Source: Erwinia pyrifoliae DSM 12163
GTDB taxonomy: Bacteria > Pseudomonadota > Gammaproteobacteria > Enterobacterales > Enterobacteriaceae
Assembly (NCBI RefSeq): GCF_000026985.1
Contig: NC_017390.1
Span: 1,758,822-1,775,265, forward strand
Direction: 5' to 3'
Length of the DNA stretch: 16,444 bases
Both the position numbers and the translations under genes were made by a program. The notes beneath the pieces were generated by a model. The model saw only the letters and a program-made list of their open reading frames with translations, made no database searches and was not told the origin of the DNA. Below, in pieces: positions 1 through 8,128 of this stretch. Position 1 is the first letter of the stretch; the number at the start of each line of letters is the position of its first letter.

Positions 1-149
1 GCAGACTGAAACAGGCGGTAGCGGTGTTCCGCATCACGCAGCAGCCCGCCGTTGCCAGCAGCGAGCTGAAGCACCCGACGATCGCCCCGATGGCAACAGG
101 GGTACGGCCGACACCCGCAGATCGTGACAGCAACTGGGAAACGTTCTGA
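1..149 (+). CDS. Methyl-accepting chemotaxis protein, C-terminal end only
   Basis: This is the 3' end of a gene that begins before the window. Reading codons from position 3 gives about 48 residues to the TGA at 147-149. They begin RLKQAVAVFRI, which corresponds to the end of the last cytoplasmic helix of an MCP (compare [10 protein letters not shown] in the next gene). A flexible Pro/Ala/Thr-rich linker follows, and the protein ends in the pentapeptide NWETF. In enterobacterial receptors NWETF tethers CheR and CheB to high-abundance receptors such as Tsr and Tar. The close match to the end of the next MCP, and the shared orientation, suggest a tandem array of receptor genes. The sensory domain lies outside the window, so ligand and name cannot be given. 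Confidence 0.9.
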   Translation, partial: RLKQAVAVFRITQQPAVASSELKHPTIAPMATGVRPTPADRDSNWETF

Positions 150-248
150 CGCCCGGGCAGCGGTCGACCACTCCCACGGGTTGATCGCAGAACAGACACC
201 ACTCCCCTTCGATAAGAAATAAAATCAACCTTCAGGCGTTAAACAGCG

Positions 249-275
249 TAAAGATCTCTGACCGGCGGCCGATAA
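249..275 (+). promoter_or_regulatory. Sigma-28 (FliA) class III promoter for the second MCP gene
   Basis: TAAAGATC at 249-256 is followed by exactly 11 bases and then GCCGATAA at 268-275. The enterobacterial FliA consensus is TAAAGTTT-N11-GCCGATAA, so the -10 box is a perfect match and the -35 keeps TAAAG. The -10 box lies about 30 bp upstream of the ATG at 307. This gives the MCP gene its own late (class III) flagellar promoter, independent of readthrough from the upstream MCP. Confidence 0.9.
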
Positions 276-306
276 CAACTGACCGAACCGCTCAATAAGG
301 AAGATT

Positions 307-1989
307 ATGTTTACGCGCATGAAGGTTGTTACCAGCCTTATTCTGGTGCTGGTATTTTTAGGTTCATTACAGTTAATCACCGGTGGCTTGTTCTGCCACT
401 CGCTGCAAGGCGACAAAAATAATTTTGCCATATCACAACAGTTGCGCCTGCAACAATCTGCGCTTAACCAGTCATGGAACGCCCTGATGCAGGCGCGGAA
501 TAGCCTCAGTCGCTCCGGCATCCGCTATATGCTGGATGCCAACCGCATGGGCAGTGGCGACACGGTTAAACAGTTGCTTGACGCAGCACAGGATCGGTTA
601 AGCCTTGCAGATAAAAACTACCGGCTGTGGCAATCGCATTTGTCTGCGGCTGGTAAAGCCTCGGCCAACGTCCAGGCGGTACAGAAAAACTATACCGTAC
701 TGCATGATGCACTGAGCGGACTTATCCCCCTGATGAATAAAGGTAAAATTACCGAGTTCTTTGGTCAACCGATCCAGAGCTATCAAAACGATTTCAGCAA
801 AGCCTATGACGCCTGGCTGGCAAAAAATGACGCGCTGGCCGCTCAGGGCGCGGCAGACAACCTGCACGCTTACCGGCAGGCGATCTGGTTTATTGTGCTG
901 GTGCTGGTGGTCACGCTGCTGGTGATTTCAGGCGTCTGGAGCGCCATGCATCGCATTCTGCTACTGCCGCTCCAGACCAGTATTGACCATATTCGCCATA
1001 TTGCCCGTGGTGATTTAACCCGGCGGATAACCGTTCAGGGGCATAATGAAATGGCGCAGCTGGCTGCCAGCCTGCAGCACATGCAGGATGAACTGGCGCG
1101 CACCGTCAGCGCGGTACGCAACGGTTCCGATGCCATCTTTAACGGCGTCGGCGAAATCGCCGCCGGCAATACTGACCTGTCATCCCGCACCGGACAGCAG
1201 GCCGCCGCGCTGCAGCAGACCGCTGCCAGCATGGAACAGCTGACGGCAACCGTTAAGCAGAACGCCGAAAATGCCCGCCAGGCGTCGCGGCTGGCGCTCA
1301 GCGCCTCGGAAACCGCGCTGAAAGGGGGCAAGGTGGTGGATGGCGTGGTGAAAACCATGAGCGAGATTGCCGGAAGCTCTCAGCAAATTGCCGATATTAC
1401 CAGCGTCATCGACGGTATCGCCTTCCAGACCAATATTCTGGCGCTCAATGCGGCGGTAGAGGCGGCGCGTGCCGGCGAGCAGGGGCGCGGTTTTGCCGTG
1501 GTGGCAGGAGAAGTGCGTAACCTGGCGCAGCGCAGCGCGCAGGCTGCCAGGGAAATTAAAGGGTTGATCGATGACTCCGTGGCGCGCATTGACACCGGAT
1601 CGGTGCTGGTGGAAAGCGCCGGGGAAACCATGAGCGAAATCGTCAACGCCGTTACGCGCGTGACCGACATCATGGGTGAAATTGCTTCCGCTTCCGGTGA
1701 ACAGAGCCGTGGCATCGACCTGGTGGGGGCTGCCGTCAGCGAAATGGATCGCGTTACCCAGCAGAATGCTGCGCTGGTGGAACAGTCTGCGGCGGCAGCG
1801 GCTTTGCTGGAAAAACAGTCCGGCGGGCTTAAACAGGCGATGGCGGTGTTCCAAATCGGTAAAGAAAATCTCACTGCGGCCGTTAATAACTCTGGCGTGC
1901 CGCTTTCTTCCCGTCTGTCGCCTGTTGCCACGGCAAAAAAAGCCGAGCCGAAGGCGGCTGGCCCTGACGAAAACTGGGAAACGTTTTAA
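307..1989 (+). CDS. Tsr-like methyl-accepting chemotaxis protein (560 aa)
   Basis: This is an inner-membrane chemoreceptor controlling CheA kinase. The layout is classical: TM1 about residues 7-30, a periplasmic four-helix-bundle domain 31-192, TM2 about 193-215, HAMP about 215-268, then the long cytoplasmic hairpin. The tip (about 369-405) has the invariant core around [18 protein letters not shown]. The protein ends in NWETF, the CheR/CheB tether. Numbering matches E. coli Tsr (recalled sequence) with no gap through the ligand pocket. Arg64, Arg69, Arg73, Phe151 and Phe152 are kept, but Tsr Asn68 is Ser and Thr156 is Ile. All four main methylation positions (297, 304, 311, 493) are Gln. The start is supported by AAGGA at 297-301, five bases upstream, and a sigma-28 promoter. 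It occupies the position of tar in E. coli but its sequence is closer to Tsr, so I give no symbol. Amino-acid sensing is likely; the exact ligand is unknown. Confidence 0.96.
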   Translation: MFTRMKVVTSLILVLVFLGSLQLITGGLFCHSLQGDKNNFAISQQLRLQQSALNQSWNALMQARNSLSRSGIRYMLDANRMGSGDTVKQLLDAAQDRLSLADKNYRLWQSHLSAAGKASANVQAVQKNYTVLHDALSGLIPLMNKGKITEFFGQPIQSYQNDFSKAYDAWLAKNDALAAQGAADNLHAYRQAIWFIVLVLVVTLLVISGVWSAMHRILLLPLQTSIDHIRHIARGDLTRRITVQGHNEMAQLAASLQHMQDELARTVSAVRNGSDAIFNGVGEIAAGNTDLSSRTGQQAAALQQTAASMEQLTATVKQNAENARQASRLALSASETALKGGKVVDGVVKTMSEIAGSSQQIADITSVIDGIAFQTNILALNAAVEAARAGEQGRGFAVVAGEVRNLAQRSAQAAREIKGLIDDSVARIDTGSVLVESAGETMSEIVNAVTRVTDIMGEIASASGEQSRGIDLVGAAVSEMDRVTQQNAALVEQSAAAAALLEKQSGGLKQAMAVFQIGKENLTAAVNNSGVPLSSRLSPVATAKKAEPKAAGPDENWETF

Positions 1990-2107
1990 GACAAGGTGCA
2001 CGGGCTAGCCAGGCGGCAACACCATCAAGCAGGGCTTAATCCGTGCGCGGGCCGTTTGTGACAAATTTTTGCTGGCATTGGCGAGCAATATTTCCGGGGA
2101 GAATGCA

Positions 2108-3706
2108 ATGTTAAGTCGTTTACGTATTTCTGGCACCATTATCTGCCTGTTTGGCCTTTTCTGCCTGATGCAGATGCTGGCCAGCGGCTTGTCGTTTAAC
2201 TCTTTCCGGCTTGATGCCCACAATCTGTATCAGGTCGAGATCAGCGGCGCTCAGCGCGATACATTAGGCGAGAGCTGGGCGGCACTGCTGAGCGCCCGTC
2301 TCAATTTGAGCCGTGCGAGTAACCGTGCCGCGCTTAATCGTCCTCATGATCAGGTACTCACCCTGATGGACAAGGCACAGACTGACCTGGCTATGGCCGA
2401 GAAAGCGTTTAACGCTTTTCAGGCGATCGCTACGGTAACGCCCGAAGGCGAGGCGTTAAAGCAGGATATTACAGTGGCTTATGGCGTGTACTACCAAGAA
2501 CTGGTGCAGCTGACTGACTATCTACAAAAAAATCAGCTACAGGCATTTCTCGACTCGCCCACGCAGGGCAAACAGGAGCAGTTCCAGCGGCTATACAGCC
2601 GCTGGATGAAGCACATTGATGTGCTGCGCGATCATGCCGGTGAAGCCAGTAAGGGTTTTTACCTGCAGTCCAAAGTGATATTCGTCACAGCGGTAGTGCT
2701 GTCGCTGCTGCTAACGCTCACCGCAATGCTTTGGGCAAAGCGCAGCCTGATTGCGCCGCTGGCACGAATGCGCAGCCACTTTGAACGTATTTCGCGCGGC
2801 GATCTGAATGGCCAGATCGAAGCGGGGGGCAGCAATGAGCTGGGCCAGTTATTTAACAGCCTGCAGCATATGCAACAGGCGCTGGCATTGACAGTGCGTG
2901 ACGTGCGTGATGGCAGTCGCAGCATGCAGACCGGTATTCAGGAGATCGCCACCGGTAACAACGATTTGTCTGCACGCACCGAGCAGCAGGCGGCATCGCT
3001 GGCCGAGACGGCGGCCAGTATGGAACAGCTGACCGCAACGGTGGCGGCCAACGCTGATAACGCACGCCAGGCTTCAGATCTGGCGCGCTTAGCTTCAGGC
3101 ACTGCGCGAAAAGGCGGTACGTTGACCGATAACGTAGTGACCACCATGAATGATATTGCCGACAGCTCGAAGAAGATAGCCGATATTACCAGCGTGATTG
3201 ATGGTATCGCCTTCCAGACTAATATTCTGGCGCTCAACGCGGCGGTAGAAGCGGCGCGCGCCGGCGAGCAGGGGCGTGGTTTTGCCGTGGTGGCCGGTGA
3301 AGTACGTAATCTGGCGCAGCGCAGCGCCGGGGCGGCGAAAGAGATCAAGACGCTGATTGAAGAGTCCGTTTCACGCGTCGGCCAGGGAGCCGGGCTGGTG
3401 GCTACCGCCGGAGAAACCATGGGTGAGATTGTACAAAGCGTTAATCGGGTCAGCGACATTATGGGCGAAATCGCCGCCGCCAGTGACGAACAACGGCGTG
3501 GCATTGAACAGGTGGCGCTGGCGGTCAGCCAGATGGATCAGGTTACCCAGCAGAATGCCGCGCTGGTTGAAGAGGGAGCCGCCGCCACCGGCGCGCTGGA
3601 GGCACAAGCCGGGCAATTGACGGCAACGGTCAGCCGCTTCGTGCTGGATGCCGGTCAGAAGAGTGACGGATTTGCTGGCCACAAAGTCGGCAGAGAAGCC
3701 AAATAA
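2108..3706 (+). CDS. tap: Tap-like methyl-accepting chemotaxis protein without C-terminal tether (532 aa)
   Basis: This is a second complete chemoreceptor: TM1 about 7-29, a periplasmic four-helix bundle, TM2 about 189-211, HAMP about 212-264, and a signalling hairpin with its tip around residues 364-400. The start at 2108 is preferred over an in-frame ATG at 2069 because GGGGAG at 2097-2102 is well spaced and MLSRLRIS aligns with the N-termini of other receptors. The TM1/periplasm junction (SGLSFNSFR...QVE), the place immediately before cheR and the missing NWETF pentapeptide all match E. coli Tap. Unlike E. coli Tap as I recall it, Arg64, Ser68, Arg69 and Arg73 are present, as in amino-acid-binding Tar/Tsr. 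Methylation sites read Gln293, Glu300, Gln307 and Glu489. No sigma-28 motif was seen in the 118-bp gap upstream, so it is probably co-transcribed with the preceding MCP. The symbol rests on position and partial similarity. Confidence 0.93.
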   Translation: MLSRLRISGTIICLFGLFCLMQMLASGLSFNSFRLDAHNLYQVEISGAQRDTLGESWAALLSARLNLSRASNRAALNRPHDQVLTLMDKAQTDLAMAEKAFNAFQAIATVTPEGEALKQDITVAYGVYYQELVQLTDYLQKNQLQAFLDSPTQGKQEQFQRLYSRWMKHIDVLRDHAGEASKGFYLQSKVIFVTAVVLSLLLTLTAMLWAKRSLIAPLARMRSHFERISRGDLNGQIEAGGSNELGQLFNSLQHMQQALALTVRDVRDGSRSMQTGIQEIATGNNDLSARTEQQAASLAETAASMEQLTATVAANADNARQASDLARLASGTARKGGTLTDNVVTTMNDIADSSKKIADITSVIDGIAFQTNILALNAAVEAARAGEQGRGFAVVAGEVRNLAQRSAGAAKEIKTLIEESVSRVGQGAGLVATAGETMGEIVQSVNRVSDIMGEIAAASDEQRRGIEQVALAVSQMDQVTQQNAALVEEGAAATGALEAQAGQLTATVSRFVLDAGQKSDGFAGHKVGREAK

Positions 3707-3742
3707 AATGTATGAATTGATCCGCGCAGGCGGGATGGCTAA

Positions 3743-4615
3743 ATGAAAAAAACGACCTTGTTGGCTCCACCGGAAAGTGCATCGCTACTGACGCAGATGG
3801 TTCAGCGCCTGCCATTGTCCGATACGCATTTTAAGCGTATCAGTCAGTTGATTTATCAGCGGGCTGGCATTGTTCTCGCCGACCATAAGAGCGAAATGGT
3901 TTACAACCGCCTGGTGCGCAGGTTGCGCACCCTGAACATTAACGATTTTGGTCACTATCTTGCGCTGCTGGAAAAGGACACCAGTAGCGCCGAATGGCAG
4001 GCGTTTATTAACGCCCTGACCACTAACCTGACGGCCTTTTTCCGTGAGGCGCACCATTTTCCGATTCTGGCGGCTCATGCGGCGCGTCATACGGGGAATT
4101 ACAGCGTCTGGTGTGCGGCGGCATCAACCGGAGAAGAGCCTTACTCCATCGCCATGACGCTGGCAGAAACAGCGGGTGGCGAGGCGGGGAAATTTCAGAT
4201 CCATGCCAGTGATATTGATACTCAGGTATTAGAAAAGGCGCTGGCAGGAGTATACCGCCAGGAAGAGCTACGCACGCTATCGCAACCACAGCTACAGCGC
4301 TTTTTTCTGCGCGGTACCGGCCCGCAAGAGGGCATGGTGCGGGTGCGGCCGGAGCTGACGAATCGGGTCACCTTTTCTCAACTCAACCTGCTGGCGAATG
4401 ACTGGGCGCTACCCGGAACATTTAACGCGATATTCTGCCGTAACGTGATGATCTATTTTGATAAAGAGACGCAGGAGAAGATCTTACGGCGTTTCGTGCC
4501 CTTACTAAAACCGGGCGGCCTGCTGTTTGCCGGTCACTCAGAAAACTTTAGCCAAATCAGTAAAGAGTTCTATCTGCGAGGCCAGACGGTCTATGGACTG
4601 ACTAAGGAAAGATGA
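3743..4615 (+). CDS. cheR: Chemotaxis protein methyltransferase CheR
   Basis: CheR transfers methyl groups from S-adenosylmethionine to glutamates of the MCP cytoplasmic helices, the positive arm of adaptation. The 290-residue protein is close to the E. coli length (286). An N-terminal helical domain (about 20-90, including [18 protein letters not shown]) precedes the methyltransferase domain. Visible motifs are NLTAFFRE (95-102), the SAM-binding stretch [10 protein letters not shown] (126-135), ASDID (155-159), [10 protein letters not shown] (231-240) and GHSENF (264-269). A gap of 36 bp separates it from the Tap-like MCP, and its TGA overlaps the cheB start, so translation of the two is probably coupled. 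The beta-subdomain that binds NWETF should dock on the two tethered receptors upstream. Nothing looks disrupted. Confidence 0.98.
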   Translation: MKKTTLLAPPESASLLTQMVQRLPLSDTHFKRISQLIYQRAGIVLADHKSEMVYNRLVRRLRTLNINDFGHYLALLEKDTSSAEWQAFINALTTNLTAFFREAHHFPILAAHAARHTGNYSVWCAAASTGEEPYSIAMTLAETAGGEAGKFQIHASDIDTQVLEKALAGVYRQEELRTLSQPQLQRFFLRGTGPQEGMVRVRPELTNRVTFSQLNLLANDWALPGTFNAIFCRNVMIYFDKETQEKILRRFVPLLKPGGLLFAGHSENFSQISKEFYLRGQTVYGLTKER

Positions 4616-5664
4616 TGAGTAAAATCAGAGTACTATGCGTTGATGATTCGGCCCTGATGCGTCAGTTAATGACCGAAATTGTCAACAGTCATGCCGATAT
4701 GGAGATGGTCGCTTCAGCGCCGGATCCGCTAGTGGCAAGGGATTTGATCAAGCAATTCAATCCGGATGTATTAACCCTGGATGTTGAAATGCCGCGCATG
4801 GACGGCCTCGACTTTCTGGAAAAGCTGATGCGTCTGCGCCCGATGCCGGTTGTTATGGTCTCATCACTGACCGGGCAAGGCTCAGAGATCACTCTGCGTG
4901 CGCTGGAGCTGGGGGCGGTGGACTTCGTCACCAAGCCGTCGCTGGGGATCCGCGATGGGATGCTGGCCTACAGCCAGACTATCGCTGACAAGGTGCGCGC
5001 CGCTTCCCGCGCCCGCCTGCATCCGCGCAGCGCGCAGCCCGCACCGGTGATGCTTAAGGCTGGACCGCTGCTAAGCAGTGAAAAGCTGATCGCCATTGGT
5101 GCGTCGACCGGCGGTACGGAGGCCATTCGCCATGTGCTGCAACCGTTGCCGATAACCAGTCCGGCACTGCTGATTACGCAACATATGCCCGCCGGCTTCA
5201 CTCGCTCCTTTGCCGACCGCCTGAATAAGCTGTGCCAGATCACGGTGAAAGAAGCGGAGGATGGGGAACGTATTCTGCCCGGCCACGCCTATATTGCACC
5301 GGGTGCCATGCACCTTGAGCTGGCGCGTAGCGGTGCCAATTACCAGGTCAAATTGAATGACGGGCCATCCGTGAATCGTCACAAACCGTCAGTTGACGTG
5401 CTGTTCAACTCCGTGGCGCATTTTGCCGGACGAAATGCCGTCGGGGTGATCCTCACCGGTATGGGAAGCGATGGCGCTGCCGGAATGCTGGCGATGAACA
5501 AGGCGGGAGCCTGGACTATCGCCCAGAATGAAGCAAGCTGTGTGGTATTTGGCATGCCCCGTGAGGCAATAGCCCTTGGGGGAGCCAGTGAAGTGGTCGA
5601 TCTTCACCAAATCAGCCAGCACATGCTGGCAAAAATTAGCGTCGGACAGGCGTTACGTATCTAG
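4615..5664 (+). CDS. cheB: Chemotaxis response regulator protein-glutamate methylesterase/deamidase CheB
   Basis: CheB removes methyl groups from MCP glutamates and deamidates specific glutamines; phosphorylation by CheA activates it. With the start at 4615 the protein has 349 residues, the same as E. coli CheB. The receiver domain has the acidic pair Asp10/Asp11, phospho-acceptor Asp56 and Lys107. The catalytic triad is Ser164 (GASTGG), His190 (ITQHMP) and Asp286 (GMGSDGA). A second ATG at 4612 would add one Met and give an ATGA overlap with cheR; I prefer 4615, which gives a TGATG junction with AAGGA at 4604-4608 as ribosome binding site. Its deamidase activity should matter here because the Tsr-like receptor is encoded with Gln at all four main methylation sites. 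A 102-bp gap separates it from cheY. Confidence 0.98.
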   Translation: MSKIRVLCVDDSALMRQLMTEIVNSHADMEMVASAPDPLVARDLIKQFNPDVLTLDVEMPRMDGLDFLEKLMRLRPMPVVMVSSLTGQGSEITLRALELGAVDFVTKPSLGIRDGMLAYSQTIADKVRAASRARLHPRSAQPAPVMLKAGPLLSSEKLIAIGASTGGTEAIRHVLQPLPITSPALLITQHMPAGFTRSFADRLNKLCQITVKEAEDGERILPGHAYIAPGAMHLELARSGANYQVKLNDGPSVNRHKPSVDVLFNSVAHFAGRNAVGVILTGMGSDGAAGMLAMNKAGAWTIAQNEASCVVFGMPREAIALGGASEVVDLHQISQHMLAKISVGQALRI

Positions 5665-5688
5665 GCCGTGTCGCACAGGTCAGGTTAT

Positions 5689-5712
5689 CTCACAGCACCA
5701 CGCTGGTGTGAG
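5689..5712 (+). other. Hairpin in the cheB-cheY intergenic gap
   Basis: The 102-bp gap between cheB and cheY contains CTCACA (5689-5694) and TGTGAG (5707-5712) as a 6-bp stem. It continues, after a 3-base bulge (5695-5697), as CCA (5698-5700) pairing with TGG (5704-5706) around a CGC loop. No T-run follows, so it is not an intrinsic terminator. It could stabilise the cheY-cheZ part of the transcript or act as a processing site; that is inference. Confidence 0.45.
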
Positions 5713-5766
5713 GGTGCGGCAAAGTCTGAACCGGTCCTCGTAGGGCTACAAAAAACGGGAGTAGTT

Positions 5767-6156
5767 ATGGTCGATAAAAATATGCGATTTTTGGTGGTAG
5801 ACGACTTCAACACGATGCGTCGTATCGTCCGCAACCTTTTGAAAGAGCTGGGCTTCAACAACGTTGAAGAAGCGGAAGACGGCGTTGATGCGCTGAATAA
5901 GCTGCGCGCCGGGGGGTTTGACTTCGTGGTTTCTGACTGGAACATGCCCAATATGGACGGGCTGGAACTGTTGAAAACCATTCGATCGGACGGCGCGTTG
6001 GGCAAGTTACCGGTTCTGATGGTAACGGCTGAAGCCAAGAAAGAGAACATCATTGCTGCGGCCCAGGCTGGCGCCAGCGGCTATGTGGTTAAACCCTTTA
6101 CAGCGGCTACCCTGGAAGAGAAGTTAGGCAAAATCTTCGAAAAACTGGGTATGTAA
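5767..6156 (+). CDS. cheY: Chemotaxis response regulator CheY
   Basis: CheY is the single-domain response regulator phosphorylated by CheA; CheY-P binds the flagellar switch protein FliM and promotes clockwise rotation. The 129-residue protein matches E. coli CheY almost residue for residue. Visible are the acidic pair Asp12/Asp13, phospho-acceptor Asp57 ([10 protein letters not shown]), Thr87, Tyr106 and Lys109. The start at 5767 is chosen because GGGAG at 5757-5761 is five bases upstream and the length fits the family. An in-frame GTG at 5668 would add 33 residues unlike any CheY. Only 13 bp separate it from cheZ, so the two are co-transcribed. Confidence 0.99.
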   Translation: MVDKNMRFLVVDDFNTMRRIVRNLLKELGFNNVEEAEDGVDALNKLRAGGFDFVVSDWNMPNMDGLELLKTIRSDGALGKLPVLMVTAEAKKENIIAAAQAGASGYVVKPFTAATLEEKLGKIFEKLGM

Positions 6157-6169
6157 GTTAGGAGCCGAG

Positions 6170-6814
6170 ATGAGTACTATTCCGAAACCAAATGTCGATG
6201 CTGCTTCGGCACAGGACATTATCTCCAAAATTGGTTCACTGACGCGGATGCTGCGCGACAGCTTGCGCGAGCTTGGGCTGGATCAGGCGATTGCCGAAGC
6301 GGCAGAGGCGATCCCCGATGCCCGCGATCGCCTCGATTATGTAGTACAGATGACTGCTCAGGCGGCAGATCGCGCGTTGAACTGCGTAGAAGCTTCCCAG
6401 CCGCGCCAGACGCAGTTGGAAGATGGAGCGAAGCAACTCAAAGGCCGTTGGGATGAGTGGTTTGAAAATCCTATCGAACTGGCAGATGCTCGCTCTTTGG
6501 TTTCGGACACGCGCGGCTATCTGGAAGCAGTGCCGGGACATACGTCTTTCACTAATGCCCAGCTGATGGAAATCATGATGGCTCAGGACTTCCAGGATCT
6601 GACCGGGCAGGTGATTAAACGCATGATGGATGTGATCCAGGAAATCGAGCGTCAGCTGCTGACGGTTCTGCTTGAAAACGTCCCTGATCAAGGTCAGCGT
6701 GTCAAAAAAGAGACCAATAATTTGCTTAATGGCCCGCAGATTAATGCGGCCGCGCCAAACGTGGTGGCAAGCCAGGATCAGGTTGACGACCTGCTGGATA
6801 GTCTCGGGTTCTGA
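6170..6814 (+). CDS. cheZ: CheY-P phosphatase CheZ
   Basis: CheZ speeds dephosphorylation of CheY-P and so ends the tumble signal. The product has 214 residues, the same as E. coli CheZ. The long helical hairpin includes the conserved stretch [17 protein letters not shown], with Asp143 and the catalytic Gln147. The C-terminal tail [13 protein letters not shown] (202-214) is the CheY-binding helix. AGGAG at 6160-6164 lies five bases before the ATG. It is the last gene of the cheR-cheZ run and is followed seven bases after its stop by a strong terminator. Confidence 0.98.
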   Translation: MSTIPKPNVDAASAQDIISKIGSLTRMLRDSLRELGLDQAIAEAAEAIPDARDRLDYVVQMTAQAADRALNCVEASQPRQTQLEDGAKQLKGRWDEWFENPIELADARSLVSDTRGYLEAVPGHTSFTNAQLMEIMMAQDFQDLTGQVIKRMMDVIQEIERQLLTVLLENVPDQGQRVKKETNNLLNGPQINAAAPNVVASQDQVDDLLDSLGF

Positions 6815-6820
6815 TATCGC

Positions 6821-6847
6821 GGGGCGGACGGCATCCGCCCCTGTTTT
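6821..6847 (+). terminator. Intrinsic terminator after cheZ
   Basis: GGGGCGGA (6821-6828) pairs perfectly with TCCGCCCC (6834-6841) around the loop CGGCA, followed by TGTTTT (6842-6847). The 8-bp GC-rich stem plus a short T-run is a good Rho-independent terminator. It separates the chemotaxis transcript from flhB, so flhB needs its own promoter in the remaining gap up to 6976. I could not place that promoter with confidence. Confidence 0.85.
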
Positions 6848-6976
6848 CCCGCCTCGTTGCCCCCCACTTTCAGCCATTCCATAAATAACCCCCTATTTAC
6901 CTGCTTACTCGCGGCATTACCCCGGTGTGAATTTGGCATCCTACCCGCTGTCATTCCGTGCTGAAGGTCAGAGTCC

Positions 6977-8128
6977 GTGTCTCAGGATAGCGATGAGGAA
7001 AAAACAGAGTCCCCCACGGCGCACCGACTGGAAAAGGCGCGTGAAGAAGGGCAGATCCCGCGCTCGCGTGAACTGACATCGCTCCTGATGCTGATGACCG
7101 GGCTGAGCATTCTGTGGGTCGGGGGCGAGTGGATGGGGCGCAAAATGGGTGCGCTGCTGGCCGATGGTCTGGTATTCAATCATTCGGTCGTCAGTGATAC
7201 CAGTCAGATGCTGCGTCTGATCGCGAATATGCTGCTGCAGGCGGTGATGGCGGTACTGCCGATGATGTTTGGCCTGGTGGTGGTGGCGATTGCTGCGCCG
7301 ATGTTACTCGGCGGACTGGTGATTAGCGGTAAAGCGATCAAGTTTGACCCCGGAAAAATGAATCCCATCAAGGGATTGGGCAAACTGTTCTCGGTACAAT
7401 CCGCAGCGGAATTGCTCAAGGCGGTGCTGAAAGCCACGCTGGTGGGCGTTGTTTGCGGTTTATATATCTGGCACCACTGGGCCGGGATGCTGCATTTGAT
7501 GGCGGAATCTCCGCTTACCGCGCTGGCGGGTGCGATGAACATGATCGCCATGTGCTGCATTCTGGTGGTGCTCGGTTTGTCACCGATGGTCGGCTTTGAC
7601 GTGTTTTACCAGCTCTTTAGCTATTTCAAAAATTTGCGTATGTCTCACCAGGACATACGCGATGAGCACAAACAGCAGGAAGGTGACCCGCATGTTAAAG
7701 GGCGGATCCGGCAGCAGATGCGCGCCGCCGCCCGCCGGCGGATGATGGCCGATGTGCCGAAAGCCGATGTCATCGTCACTAACCCGACTCACTACTCTGT
7801 GGCGTTGCAGTATGACGAGAAAAAAATGAGCGCGCCTAAAGTTGTGGCCAAAGGCGCTGGGGATATTGCCTTGCGCATCCGCGAGCTGGGGGCAGCAAAC
7901 CGCATCCCTGTCCTTGAAGCTCCGCCGCTGGCGCGAGCACTCTATCGCCACAGTGAGATTGGCCAGCATATCCCGGGCGCATTGTATGCAGCCGTGGCCG
8001 AGGTACTGGCCTGGGTTTGGCAACTGCGCCGCTGGAAAGTGGAAGGGGGGCTTGTCCCGAAACGACCTGTTAAACTGCCGGTGCCGGAAGCGCTGGACTT
8101 CGCTGGAGAACAAAAATCTGATGGCTAA
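6977..8128 (+). CDS. flhB: Flagellar type III secretion switch protein FlhB
   Basis: FlhB is an inner-membrane component of the flagellar export gate. It switches substrate specificity from rod/hook to filament proteins after self-cleavage. The 383-residue protein (E. coli 382) starts with GTG. Its cytoplasmic N-terminus carries the signature EKTESPTAHRLEKAREEGQI; about four membrane segments lie between residues 30 and 212, followed by the cytoplasmic domain. The autocleavage motif NPTH is at 269-272, inside VIVTNPTHYSVAL. GAAGGT at 6963-6968 is a plausible ribosome binding site. Its stop codon lies within flhA: the two genes overlap by 8 bp (8121-8128), implying coupled translation. Its C-terminal tail is normal in length and no key residue is missing. 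Confidence 0.98.
   Translation: MSQDSDEEKTESPTAHRLEKAREEGQIPRSRELTSLLMLMTGLSILWVGGEWMGRKMGALLADGLVFNHSVVSDTSQMLRLIANMLLQAVMAVLPMMFGLVVVAIAAPMLLGGLVISGKAIKFDPGKMNPIKGLGKLFSVQSAAELLKAVLKATLVGVVCGLYIWHHWAGMLHLMAESPLTALAGAMNMIAMCCILVVLGLSPMVGFDVFYQLFSYFKNLRMSHQDIRDEHKQQEGDPHVKGRIRQQMRAAARRRMMADVPKADVIVTNPTHYSVALQYDEKKMSAPKVVAKGAGDIALRIRELGAANRIPVLEAPPLARALYRHSEIGQHIPGALYAAVAEVLAWVWQLRRWKVEGGLVPKRPVKLPVPEALDFAGEQKSDG

Noticed and set aside
1180..2001. Long reverse-strand open frames opposite the MCP genes
   Set aside because: They mirror the GC-rich codon pattern of the real genes, contain no recognisable domains, and occur at the same place in both paralogues.
2055..2070. TTTGT-G-ACAAA followed by T5 between the two MCP genes as a terminator
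   Set aside because: The single-base loop cannot form and the remaining stem is too short and AT-rich for termination.
2069..2107. Upstream ATG start for the Tap-like MCP
   Set aside because: It would add 13 residues before the conserved receptor N-terminus and lacks the good Shine-Dalgarno found before 2108.
5668..5766. In-frame GTG start extending cheY by 33 residues
   Set aside because: The extension resembles no CheY, and the ATG at 5767 has a good ribosome binding site and gives the exact family length.
6934..6949. Sigma-54-like TGGCAT...GCT with GG-N10-GC spacing upstream of flhB
   Set aside because: The -12 part is poor (CCGCT instead of TTGCW) and enterobacterial flhB is normally under FlhDC/sigma-70; the match is likely chance.
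7842..8120. Long upstream extension of the flhA reading frame through flhB
   Set aside because: It is an out-of-frame reading of conserved flhB sequence; the ATG at 8121 matches the FlhA N-terminus.
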